Source of the DNA: Tissierellia bacterium
GTDB taxonomy: Bacteria; Bacillota; Clostridia; Tissierellales; Peptoniphilaceae
Reading direction: 5' to 3'
DNA length: 33,883 nucleotides
Assembly (NCBI GenBank): GCA_030537815.1
Contig: JAUNVF010000024.1
Location: 1 to 33,883 of the forward strand
Below the pieces are notes generated by a model. It saw only the letters and a list, made by a program, of their open reading frames with translations. It did no database searches and was not told where the DNA came from. Position numbers and translations under genes: made by a program. Shown in pieces: positions 16,968-25,055 of this stretch (its first letter is position 1; each line of letters opens with the position of its first letter).

Positions 16968-17608
16968 TAATAAGAATTATTGGAGATGAAGATATAGCTT
17001 TAAAGGTGTCGACCTTTTTTGCAAAGCAATTTAATGAAGAAAATCTTTTATTTATAGACTGCTTATGTGGCAAGAGAAGAATTCCAATATTTTATGATGT
17101 GCAAGACGAGGTAATTTACGATATATACGATTATCTAAATGGCGATGTAGATTTATATAAGGCGATGGTAGAGGTTGACGATAGGCTTGATATCATCGCC
17201 TCGTCATATTATGAGGATAAAAAATCATTTGACGATGAAGATATTGAAAGACTTTTAAAAGATTCAAAAGAAGACTATGATATATTATTATTTTATGGAG
17301 ATAATGAAATATCTAGCTGGAATTTAGGAGATGAATGTAAAAATATAATCGTCGATGAGAAAATTGATCCCATAGGAGAAAAATTCTTTATAGTATCAGA
17401 TAAGGAAAAATTATTTAGAAAAGTATCGGAATCTGAATTAAAAGAATTAAATGAGAGATATAAAATAATAGCTGCATTTGATTCAGCTATGCAAATAGAC
17501 GAAAAATCCTTAGCAAAGGCATATCAAAATTTTAAACAGGGCGATACTATAGAGCTTAAAAAGGGATTTTTAGATAAGATTAAAGAGGTTTTTCATAAAA
17601 ATGATTGA
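16964..17608 (+). CDS. degenerate MinD/ParA-like protein without ATPase motifs
   Basis: The 214-aa protein lies where Clostridia usually have minC-minD (after mreBCD-pbp2). Segments match MinD in order: LLFIDCLCG (28-36, MinD LVDTDIG), VIYDIYDYLNGDVDLYKAMV (50-69, MinD VYDIYDVLEG and onward), then EDIERLLKD...EDYDILLFYG (92-112, MinD Walker B region). The Walker A loop GKGGVGKTT is absent; residues 3-22 read RIIGDEDIALKVSTFFAKQF. The Walker B Asp is replaced (LLFYG for LIDSP). The C-terminus KKGFLDKIKEVFHKND (199-214) closely resembles the MinD membrane-targeting helix. I infer a pseudo-ATPase that may still bind the membrane. Very acidic. It overlaps PBP2 by 4 nt and the next gene by 8 nt. 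The homology is read by eye and not verified by search. Confidence 0.7.
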   Translation: MIIRIIGDEDIALKVSTFFAKQFNEENLLFIDCLCGKRRIPIFYDVQDEVIYDIYDYLNGDVDLYKAMVEVDDRLDIIASSYYEDKKSFDDEDIERLLKDSKEDYDILLFYGDNEISSWNLGDECKNIIVDEKIDPIGEKFFIVSDKEKLFRKVSESELKELNERYKIIAAFDSAMQIDEKSLAKAYQNFKQGDTIELKKGFLDKIKEVFHKND

Positions 17609-19475
17609 TATAAATAAATTAAATAGGGTTTTGAATAGGGTTGAAAAACCTGCGAGATATATTGGATTGGAAGTAAATACAATAGAAAAAGATTTTGACA
17701 GCGCAAAGGTTAAATTAGCATTTGCATTTCCTGATGTGTATGAGATAGCTATGAGCTATAATGGGCTTGATCTACTATATGGGCTTATAAACAAAAATGA
17801 AAATATGCTATGTGAGAGAGTATTTTCACCATGGGTGGATATGGAATCTGAAATGGAGAAAGAAGGTCTCGAACTTTTTACACTTGAATCTAAGAGAGCT
17901 GTAAAAGAATTTGATTTTCTTGCTTTTACATTGCAATATGAGATGAGCTATACCAATATCCTTAAAATTCTTCAATTATCTCAGATGGCTCTAAGATCAT
18001 CTGAGAGAGGAGAAGATGATCCCATTGTCATAGCTGGTGGGCCTTGTGCATATAATCCTGAGCCAATGGCTGAATTTATAGATATATTCTTTATAGGCGA
18101 GGCTGAGGAGGGATTGATAGAAATACTCGAGATATATTCTGAATTTAAGGAAGAAGGTAGATCTAAAGAAGAATTTTTAAAAAAAATATCTTCTTTAAGG
18201 GGAGTTTATATCCCTTCTTTTTATAGAGAAGAATATAATGAAGATGGTACTGTGAAGGGCAGAGTCAAGATATACGAGGATGCACCTGAGATAATTAAAA
18301 AAAGATATATCAAGGATCTCGACTCGGTATATTCCGCCGATAAGCCTATACTTCCTAATATTGAGGCCGTTCACGATAGGGTGGTAGAAGAATTATTTAG
18401 AGGTTGCACGCAGGGCTGCAGATTTTGTCAAGCCGGAATTATCTATAGGCCAATTAGGGAAAAGAGTCTGGATAATATAATTCAAGGCATTGATATAATG
18501 CTTAAAAATTCTGGTTATGACGAAATAAGTTTGTCATCTCTGAGTACCTGCGATTTCCCTGAATTGGAAAAGCTGGTTCAACTCTTATTGGAAAAGTATG
18601 AAGAAGAGAAGGTTTCTGTATCTCTGCCATCTCTGAGATTGGACTCTAAGAGTTTAAATGTATTAAAGGAGATAGAAAAGGTCAGAAAGACAGGCCTTAC
18701 ATTTGCACCCGAAGCGGGTTCACAAAGACTTAGAGACGTTATAAATAAAAATATAACGATGCAGGATATTGAGAGAGCAGTTGGTTTTGCATTTAATGAA
18801 GGTTATTCTACAATTAAACTCTATTTTATGATAGGCCTTCCGACTGAAGAGACAGAAGATATAATGGGAATAAGAGATATCTCATATAGGATAAAAGATA
18901 TGTTTTTTGAGATGGACAAAGACAAGATGAAGGGAAATCTCAAGATAACAGCATCTGCATCTTGCTTTGTTCCAAAACCATTTACGCCATTTCAATGGGA
19001 GGCTCAGGACGATTTAGATCAATTATTTGAAAAGGCTCTTATGCTTAAAGATGCTATTAGAGATCGAAAGGTGAAATTTAATTATCATGATCCTAAACTG
19101 AGTAGGCTTGAAGCGGTAATAGCCAGAGGAGATAGAAGGGTATCAAAGGCGATAGAGAAAGCATTTCAAATGGGAGCTCATTTTGACGGTTGGAAAGAGT
19201 ATTTTGATTATGATTTGTGGATTGAAGCCTTTGAGGCTGTAGGATTAGATCCTGATTTTTATGCGACTAGGGAAAGAGGATTGGATGAGATCTTTCCTTG
19301 GGATTTTATAGATATTGGAGTAAGTAAGAATTTTTTAAAGAGAGAGAGAAAAAAAGCTATTGGCGAACAAATTACTGTCGATTGTAGGAAGAAATGCCAT
19401 GGTTGTGGAGTAAATAGGGATTATGACGGGAATTATTGCCCTGAATTCGGAGGTTCTGATGCATCTGCGAGGTAA
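17601..19475 (+). CDS. B12-binding-like radical SAM protein (TIGR03960 family)
   Basis: The 624-aa protein has an N-terminal Rossmann-like B12-binding-type domain (about 20-200, with AFAFPDVYEIAMSYNGLDLLY and IAGGPCAYNPEPMAEFID). A radical SAM domain follows with the cluster motif C269-xxx-C273-xx-C276 (RGCTQGCRFCQAG), then motifs FAPEAGSQRLRDVINKN and LYFMIGLPTEE. The C-terminus has a Cys cluster (CRKKCHGCGVN) that may bind a metal. The substrate is not known. The family is nearly always next to a DUF2344 protein and RNase G in Firmicutes, as here, which suggests a role in RNA or ribosome modification. The start overlaps the preceding gene by 8 nt. Confidence 0.92.
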   Translation: MIDINKLNRVLNRVEKPARYIGLEVNTIEKDFDSAKVKLAFAFPDVYEIAMSYNGLDLLYGLINKNENMLCERVFSPWVDMESEMEKEGLELFTLESKRAVKEFDFLAFTLQYEMSYTNILKILQLSQMALRSSERGEDDPIVIAGGPCAYNPEPMAEFIDIFFIGEAEEGLIEILEIYSEFKEEGRSKEEFLKKISSLRGVYIPSFYREEYNEDGTVKGRVKIYEDAPEIIKKRYIKDLDSVYSADKPILPNIEAVHDRVVEELFRGCTQGCRFCQAGIIYRPIREKSLDNIIQGIDIMLKNSGYDEISLSSLSTCDFPELEKLVQLLLEKYEEEKVSVSLPSLRLDSKSLNVLKEIEKVRKTGLTFAPEAGSQRLRDVINKNITMQDIERAVGFAFNEGYSTIKLYFMIGLPTEETEDIMGIRDISYRIKDMFFEMDKDKMKGNLKITASASCFVPKPFTPFQWEAQDDLDQLFEKALMLKDAIRDRKVKFNYHDPKLSRLEAVIARGDRRVSKAIEKAFQMGAHFDGWKEYFDYDLWIEAFEAVGLDPDFYATRERGLDEIFPWDFIDIGVSKNFLKRERKKAIGEQITVDCRKKCHGCGVNRDYDGNYCPEFGGSDASAR

Positions 19476-20148
19476 ATTTACAAAAGAAGGCTATCTAAGG
19501 CTAATTGGTCATCTAGATCTTATGAAGCTTTTTCACAGAGCCATAAAGAGGGCAAAGATAGATTTTAAATATTCAGAAGGATTTAATCCGAGTCCAAAGC
19601 TTTCTATTCCAAACCCACTGCCATTAGGTATAGAATCCCTATGTGAATTCATAGAATTCGATACTATAAATGATATAGATGCAAAAATTGAAAGAGTTAA
19701 GATTAATGAGCAGCTACCTAAAGGTATAGAATTACTGGAGCTATCAGAATCAAAAAACTATAATTCTCTTTCTAATGAAATTCAATACTGCTCATATAGA
19801 ATAATAATTCCGGAGTATATAGATAATGAGAAGTTTAGGGATTCGATAGATAAAATCCAAAAATTAGACAAAATAGAAGTATTTAGGGAAAAGAGATTTA
19901 AAAGAGGGAAGAAATTTAGAATGATTCCAATAGATATAAAGCCGATATTAGCAGAAATAGAGCTATCAGATGACGGCAAATACTTAGATTATCTCTGTCA
20001 TAGCAGCTTAGGATCAAATCTTAGGCCTGATGTTTTAATCGATGCAGTTTCACAGATATACGGGTTTATAGATTTTACAGATTTAAGAATTATAAGGACC
20101 GGGCAATATTTAGATATAAATCAAAAGCCTGTAAAATTGGAGGGATAG
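19459..20148 (+). CDS. radical SAM-associated DUF2344 protein (TIGR03936 family)
   Basis: The 229-aa protein begins MHLRGKFTKEGYLRLIGHLD and continues with LFHRAIKRAKIDFKYSEGFNPSP, the hallmarks of DUF2344. It is the regular neighbour, and in some species the fusion partner, of the TIGR03960 radical SAM protein. The function is unknown; it probably supports the radical SAM enzyme. The ATG at 19459 is chosen because CGGAGG (19448-19453) lies 5 nt before it and the family begins at this Met. It overlaps the preceding gene by 17 nt, and its TAG stop directly abuts the ATG of the next gene. Confidence 0.9.
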   Translation: MHLRGKFTKEGYLRLIGHLDLMKLFHRAIKRAKIDFKYSEGFNPSPKLSIPNPLPLGIESLCEFIEFDTINDIDAKIERVKINEQLPKGIELLELSESKNYNSLSNEIQYCSYRIIIPEYIDNEKFRDSIDKIQKLDKIEVFREKRFKRGKKFRMIPIDIKPILAEIELSDDGKYLDYLCHSSLGSNLRPDVLIDAVSQIYGFIDFTDLRIIRTGQYLDINQKPVKLEG

Positions 20149-21219
20149 ATGAATTACGGTTTTTTAGATAAATATGCCGATATATCAGGGATTATAATTG
20201 ATGGAGAAATAAAATCTTATATAAAATATGACAAGGAAAAAATTCCAGTCGGATCCATTATAAGGGCGCGGATTAACAAGAAGCTCGATTGGATAGATTC
20301 ATATGAAGTCCAAATCAGTCAGGATCAAACGGCAATTCTCCCATATAAAGATAAAATTACAGAGGAAAAGAATCAGATACTCGTCATGCTTACAAAAAAT
20401 GCACTAGACAATAAAAGTGCCAGAGTTACTGAAAAGTTATGCTTAAAAGGAGAATTTATAATTCTCGACTTTTACGGAAAGGGAGTATTTGTATCGAGAA
20501 AAATTAAAGATAATGAGATTGTTAAAGAGCTCAAATTTCTTGGAAAGAGCTTTGATTCTGATAGTGCTTTAATTTTTAGGACGAGTTCCGAATTTGCCGA
20601 TATTCAGGATATAGAGAAAGAGTATAGTTCGCTAGCTCTTAAAAAGGAAATCATATTAAATGAAATAAATTTCTTACCTACTCCAAAGATTATTTATTGG
20701 CAGAAGCCAGACTATGCAAAGCCATTTTTAAATTATATAGATGAATTAGATGAGATAATAGTAAATTCCAAGAGAGTTTTTGAAGATCTTAATAGTCATA
20801 AAATCTTAAAAGATATATTGGTTTATGATCAGGATTATAGATCAGAAGATGATAGAAAATTGCAATTTCAATTGGGAAATATGCTCACGAGAAAATTGAT
20901 GGTGCATGGTGCAGAAATTGTGATTGATGAACTTGAGGCCTTGACATTTATCGATATCAATTCTTCATCAAATAAAAATGGGATGAATAAAATCACAAAT
21001 GCTAAAATCGTGAACAATATAGTTTTAAATGAGATTGCAAAGCAGATCATGCTGAGAAATATAAGGGGCATCGTATTTATTGATTTTATAAGAATGGGTA
21101 AAAAGGACGGACTTGATCTTATTTCTAATATAAAAAAAGAGTTGGATAGCTTTGGTATAAGATATAGATATATAGGCTTTACAAAGTCCGGAATAATGGA
21201 AATCATTTTAAAAGTCTAA
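20149..21219 (+). CDS. rng: short, divergent ribonuclease E/G family protein
   Basis: RNase E/G cleaves single-stranded, AU-rich RNA and in many bacteria matures rRNA ends. The 356-aa protein has an N-terminal S1-like region, the LTKNALDNKSARVTEKLCLKG segment that matches the family's conserved KxGAxLT region, and the catalytic core. D269 (in TFIDINSSS) and D312 (in VFIDFIRMG) are spaced 43 residues apart, as are D303 and D346 of E. coli RNase E, so both metal-binding Asp are kept. The usual DFIDM reads DFIRM. It ends just after the core (SGIMEIILKV) and lacks the CPxCxG Zn-link found in the larger enzymes. Whether it still self-associates is open. Last gene of the long operon. Confidence 0.88.
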   Translation: MNYGFLDKYADISGIIIDGEIKSYIKYDKEKIPVGSIIRARINKKLDWIDSYEVQISQDQTAILPYKDKITEEKNQILVMLTKNALDNKSARVTEKLCLKGEFIILDFYGKGVFVSRKIKDNEIVKELKFLGKSFDSDSALIFRTSSEFADIQDIEKEYSSLALKKEIILNEINFLPTPKIIYWQKPDYAKPFLNYIDELDEIIVNSKRVFEDLNSHKILKDILVYDQDYRSEDDRKLQFQLGNMLTRKLMVHGAEIVIDELEALTFIDINSSSNKNGMNKITNAKIVNNIVLNEIAKQIMLRNIRGIVFIDFIRMGKKDGLDLISNIKKELDSFGIRYRYIGFTKSGIMEIILKV

Positions 21220-21230
21220 AGCGTTACAAC

Positions 21231-21258
21231 TTGACAAGATGATGTAAAATGTTATAAT
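21231..21258 (+). promoter_or_regulatory. consensus extended -10 promoter of the TAXI-TRAP operon
   Basis: A perfect TTGACA (21231-21236) and a perfect TATAAT (21253-21258) are separated by 16 nt. TG at 21250-21251 adds an extended -10 element. Transcription would start near 21265. Confidence 0.85.
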
Positions 21259-21268
21259 TATATTACAA

Positions 21269-21288
21269 TACAAATGTCAGCATTTGTA
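21269..21288 (+). promoter_or_regulatory. 5' UTR stem-loop before the TAXI gene
   Basis: TACAAATG (21269-21276) and CATTTGTA (21281-21288) form a perfect 8-bp stem with a 4-nt loop TCAG. It lies a few bases from the predicted transcript start and 5 nt upstream of the AAGGAGG ribosome site. It may stabilise the mRNA 5' end. No T-run follows. Confidence 0.5.
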
Positions 21289-21306
21289 GCAATAAGGAGG
21301 GATAAA

Positions 21307-22353
21307 GTGAATAAGAAACTTATATCGATATTATTAGCTTTAGTGATGGTATTTACTTTAGTAGCATGTTCAGGTGGAGGCGAAGAGCCAAAGGACGCAA
21401 ATGGACAAAAAACTGAAGAAAAAGCCGATGGAGCAGGATCTGCAGATAAGGCATCTGGAGATGCAGAATTTTTATCTATAGCGACAGGTGGAGTAGCAGG
21501 GACATATTACCCATTAGGCGGAGCGATAGCAAATATATTAAATGACTCTGATTTAGGATTACAAGTGACTGCTCAGTCTACAGGAGCATCAATAGAGAAT
21601 GTCCAATTGATATCCAGAGGAGATGCGGAGATCGCCTTTGTACAAAATGACGTTACATACTATGCCTATAATGGAATTGAAGCTTTCGAAGAAAAGGGCG
21701 CAGTAGATACTATAGCGGGTATGGCTACATTATATCCGGAGGTTGTTCAAATTATAGCTAGAGCAGATGCTGGCATAAATTCAATTGAAGATATCAAAGG
21801 AAAGAAAGTTGCCGTTGGTGATTCAGGATCCGGTACTGAGCTTAATGCCAGACAAATACTAGAGATTCACGGTATAACTTATGATGATTTAGATAAGGTG
21901 GATTATCTATCTTTTAAAGAAGCTGCCGATCAAATCAAAAACAAGCAGATAGATGTTGCATTTGTAACTGCAGCAGTTCCTACATCAGCAGTAACAGAAG
22001 TTTCAACTACGGCAGATGTTAAACTGATTTCATTGGATGTAGCTAAGATTAAAGAATTATCAAAACAATATCCATATTATATACAATTTGATATTGATGC
22101 GGATAATTATAAGGGACAAGATAATACTGTGCATGCTGCAGCTGTAATGGCTATGCTGATTGTGCCGAAAAATATGAGCGAAGAATTAGTTTATAATATG
22201 ACTAAAGCGATATTTGAAAATACAGATGTCATAATCGAAGCTCATGCTAGAGGTAATGATATTACTTTGGAAACCGCTCTAAATGGTATGCCGATAGAAG
22301 TGCATCCGGGAGCTCAGAAGTACTTTGACGAAAATAATGTCAAGGCGGATTAA
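21307..22353 (+). CDS. TAXI family TRAP transporter solute-binding lipoprotein
   Basis: This is the extracytoplasmic receptor of a TAXI-type TRAP transporter, which imports organic anions using an ion gradient. The 348-aa protein starts at GTG 21307 with AAGGAGG (21294-21300) 6 nt upstream. It has a lipoprotein signal with lipobox LVAC followed by a Gly/Asp/Lys linker. TAXI motifs are FLSIATGGVAGTYYPLGGA, GDAEIAFVQNDVTYYAY, and GKKVAVGDSGSGTELNARQIL. The substrate cannot be told from sequence; TAXI systems often take glutamate or other dicarboxylates. Its stop overlaps the next start (TAATG). Confidence 0.95.
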   Translation: MNKKLISILLALVMVFTLVACSGGGEEPKDANGQKTEEKADGAGSADKASGDAEFLSIATGGVAGTYYPLGGAIANILNDSDLGLQVTAQSTGASIENVQLISRGDAEIAFVQNDVTYYAYNGIEAFEEKGAVDTIAGMATLYPEVVQIIARADAGINSIEDIKGKKVAVGDSGSGTELNARQILEIHGITYDDLDKVDYLSFKEAADQIKNKQIDVAFVTAAVPTSAVTEVSTTADVKLISLDVAKIKELSKQYPYYIQFDIDADNYKGQDNTVHAAAVMAMLIVPKNMSEELVYNMTKAIFENTDVIIEAHARGNDITLETALNGMPIEVHPGAQKYFDENNVKAD

Positions 22354-22874
22354 TGAAAAGATATAATGAGGGAGTGAGGAGAATTCCTCCTTCCTCATAT
22401 TTTTTAGTATTAATTGCAATTGTATTTGCCATTGTTTTATTTCCGGTCAAATTTATAGTGGCCAAAGATATGCAAGGCAATATATTGTTTTGTAAAAAGA
22501 TATCTGAGGGAGAGAGTATCATTATCGAGTATACACATTCAGTTGAAAAGACTACGGTTTCAGAGTATTTTAAAGCGGGAAAAGACTCATTGATTTTGAT
22601 GGAGGAGAGATTTAGTTCATTTGGTGCCGGTCTTCCTGCAGATAAGATATATCCATTTAAGATTGTTGGCGATCAATATGTCTTATACGATATAAATAAA
22701 GAAATGAAGGAAGTCACTTTCCGAACCGGAGCTGTAATAGCGAATCATAGGATTATAATAGATAATCATATAACGGCATTTACAGATTTTAGCAAACCTA
22801 GGCAGGCTGTGACTTTTTCAATTGAAAATATTAGGATTTACAAATATATCATGGGAGGTGTAGGATTTGAGTGA
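22353..22874 (+). CDS. DUF1850 membrane protein of the TAXI-TRAP operon
   Basis: The 173-aa protein has one N-terminal membrane helix (about 16-38) and an extracytoplasmic domain with DUF1850 features: IEYTHSVEKTTVSEYF (about 59-74), EERFSSFGAGLPAD, and ITAFTDFSKPRQAVTFSIE near the end. DUF1850 proteins are regular neighbours of TAXI-TRAP permeases. A role as a small accessory subunit is plausible but not proven. It overlaps the TAXI gene by 1 nt and the permease by 8 nt. Confidence 0.88.
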   Translation: MKRYNEGVRRIPPSSYFLVLIAIVFAIVLFPVKFIVAKDMQGNILFCKKISEGESIIIEYTHSVEKTTVSEYFKAGKDSLILMEERFSSFGAGLPADKIYPFKIVGDQYVLYDINKEMKEVTFRTGAVIANHRIIIDNHITAFTDFSKPRQAVTFSIENIRIYKYIMGGVGFE

Positions 22875-24957
22875 TTTAAATAAAGATAAATTTACAAAAG
22901 ATAGCGAGGAGAATTTATCAAAGGAAAAATCAAAAGTGAATTCAAATCCACAAGATGAAGTTGATTTTATAGACGAACCGATCGAGTCCATTGTCGATGA
23001 TACTGATGTCGATGAGCTGCTCGATAAATTCGACAAAGAGAGTTCTAGAGTTAGAAAGCTGAGTGGAAAGATTGCATTAATATCAAGTATCATAGCAATA
23101 GCTATGTCATTATTCCATATATACACTGCAGCTTTTGGAACATTACAGTCGTTAAAACAGCGTTCGCTACATATACTATTTGCATTTATATTGGGACTAA
23201 TGCTCTACCCTGCACGCAAGAAGGGAAATAAGAATAGACCTACCATTATAGATGCGATTTTTATGGTTATAGTAGTGATAGTATTCGGTTATATATTTAC
23301 TAATGTTGAAGAAATAGCAATCAAGGGTGGACAAATGACGAGGATAGATTATATATTCGGCATTGCAGCTATACTTCTAACTCTTGAGATAACCAGAAGG
23401 GTTGTAGGACCTGAACTTCCTATAGTCACAATTATATTTCTCATTTATGCAAAATTTGGAAGAAATATGCCCGGACTTTTGGCTCATAGAGGATTCAATG
23501 TTCAGAGAATAGTATCTCATATGTATCTAACAACTGAAGGTATAATGGGAACCCCGATAGCAGTATCATCGACATTTGTATTCATGTTTATATTATTTGG
23601 AGCATTTCTTGATAAGACCGGAGTAGGTAAATTCTTTATCGACTTTGCATTTGCACTTACCGGAAGTACTAAGTCTGGACCAGCCATGACTTCGGTACTA
23701 TCAAGTGGTTTAATGGGCTCGATTTCCGGATCATCAGTTGCGAATACAGTAACTACGGGAGCTTTTACGATTCCGCTAATGAAGAGGACGGGATACGAAC
23801 CACATTATGCAGGAGCTGTAGAAGCGGCTTCTTCAACCGGAGGCCAAATAATGCCACCGGTTATGGGAGCAGCTGCATTTATTATGGCTGATTTTACCGG
23901 ATTTAAATATGTATCTATTATAAAAGCCGCATTGATACCTGCAATTCTATACTATATAGCGATTGGAACTATGGTTCATTTAGAAGCCTCAAAGAAAAAC
24001 TTAAAGGGGATACCTAGAAATAAATTGCCAAGTATCAAAAAAATCTTTAAAGATACCGGCTATTTAATCATACCTCTGGTTATAATTATATATATGCTAA
24101 TTAAGCAATTCACACCTACATTTGCAGCATTGACAGCTATAATCACAGCAACAATAATAGCGACAATCGCATCCTTAGTTAAGAAAGATAATTCATTTAC
24201 ACTTAAAACTATTTTATCTGCACTTGATTCGGGAGCTAAAGCTGCATTGGGAGTTATTTGCGCATGTGCATGTGCAGGGATGGTCGTAGGGGTCGTAACT
24301 CTTACGGGATTTGGGCTTAGGATAGCAGAGCTCATCGTAAAAATATCGGGTGGTAATTTGATTTTAACATTATTGCTCACAATGATTGCTTCGATAATTC
24401 TCGGAATGGGTTTGCCGACAACTGCAAAATATATAGTTTTGGCGACGATGGCTGTTCCGGCTCTTACTCATTTGAATGTAAATCTAATGGCGGCTCATCT
24501 ATTCATATTGTATTTTGGAGTAGTCGCAGATGTAACCCCACCAGTAGCATTAGCTGCATATGCAGGTGCCGGGATAGCAGGAGCGAATTCCATGAAAACA
24601 GGAGTTCAGGCCTTTAAGCTTTCTATGGCGGCATTTATCATACCTTATATATTTGCAATCAATCCTGCATTGATAATGGTTGAAGGAACTGTTGGATCTA
24701 CTATTCAATGGCTCCCGTTTACGTCGGCCATACCGAATATCATTACAGCCATTATAGGGATAATTTGCCTTGGTGGAGCGATGGAAGGGTATTTATTTGA
24801 TCATGCAAAATTATATGAGAGGATAGTACTACTCGCCGCAGCTTTTACACTTCTAATTCCGGGATGGACATCAGATATAGTCGGCATAGTTGTACTTGTA
24901 ATACTATTCTTCATTCAAACTAGAAGAAAGAAAGCCAGGGAATTAAAAACGGCATAG
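22867..24957 (+). CDS. TRAP transporter fused permease (DctQ-DctM type, TAXI-associated)
   Basis: This is the membrane part of the TRAP system, with the small and large subunits fused as is usual for TAXI systems. The 696-aa protein has an acidic, hydrophilic N-terminal stretch of about 55 residues, then some 16-18 hydrophobic segments. Conserved stretches include GLMGSISGSSVANTVTTGAF, EAASSTGGQIMPPVMGAAAF, ILGMGLPTTAKYIV and VTPPVALAAYAGAGIAGAN. The start is TTG at 22867, with GGAGGTG 5 nt upstream; no ATG or GTG in frame suits. The operon therefore uses GTG, ATG and TTG starts in turn. Confidence 0.94.
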   Translation: MSDLNKDKFTKDSEENLSKEKSKVNSNPQDEVDFIDEPIESIVDDTDVDELLDKFDKESSRVRKLSGKIALISSIIAIAMSLFHIYTAAFGTLQSLKQRSLHILFAFILGLMLYPARKKGNKNRPTIIDAIFMVIVVIVFGYIFTNVEEIAIKGGQMTRIDYIFGIAAILLTLEITRRVVGPELPIVTIIFLIYAKFGRNMPGLLAHRGFNVQRIVSHMYLTTEGIMGTPIAVSSTFVFMFILFGAFLDKTGVGKFFIDFAFALTGSTKSGPAMTSVLSSGLMGSISGSSVANTVTTGAFTIPLMKRTGYEPHYAGAVEAASSTGGQIMPPVMGAAAFIMADFTGFKYVSIIKAALIPAILYYIAIGTMVHLEASKKNLKGIPRNKLPSIKKIFKDTGYLIIPLVIIIYMLIKQFTPTFAALTAIITATIIATIASLVKKDNSFTLKTILSALDSGAKAALGVICACACAGMVVGVVTLTGFGLRIAELIVKISGGNLILTLLLTMIASIILGMGLPTTAKYIVLATMAVPALTHLNVNLMAAHLFILYFGVVADVTPPVALAAYAGAGIAGANSMKTGVQAFKLSMAAFIIPYIFAINPALIMVEGTVGSTIQWLPFTSAIPNIITAIIGIICLGGAMEGYLFDHAKLYERIVLLAAAFTLLIPGWTSDIVGIVVLVILFFIQTRRKKARELKTA

Positions 24958-25053
24958 AAAAAAGTGACTCGAGATTTATAGAGTGCCCCCAAAAGTTGGA
25001 CCAAGAAATTGAACCAACTGGAGGGGGCAGCCCATTAAATCGAGTCACTTTTT
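24958..25053. terminator. nested bidirectional terminator with IS3-end-like inner hairpin
   Basis: The outer arms 24959-24972 and 25040-25053 pair over 14 bp with A- and T-runs at the ends, so the structure can terminate both the plus-strand TRAP operon and the minus-strand dpp operon that converge here. Inside lies a second inverted repeat: TGCCCCC (24984-24990) with GGGGGCA (25023-25029), and AGTTGG (24994-24999) with CCAACT (25014-25019). The inner part resembles ends of IS3/IS150-type elements by eye. No transposase is nearby. Confidence 0.8.
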
Positions 25054-25055
25054 AA

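Noticed and set aside
21274..21306. Upstream ATG for the TAXI lipoprotein
   Set aside because: It would place extra residues before the signal peptide and lies inside the leader hairpin. GTG 21307 has AAGGAGG at 6 nt.
24979..25034. Intact insertion sequence or MITE
   Set aside because: Only a short IS3-end-like inverted repeat is present. There is no transposase and no target duplication I can establish, so it is reported only as a finding.
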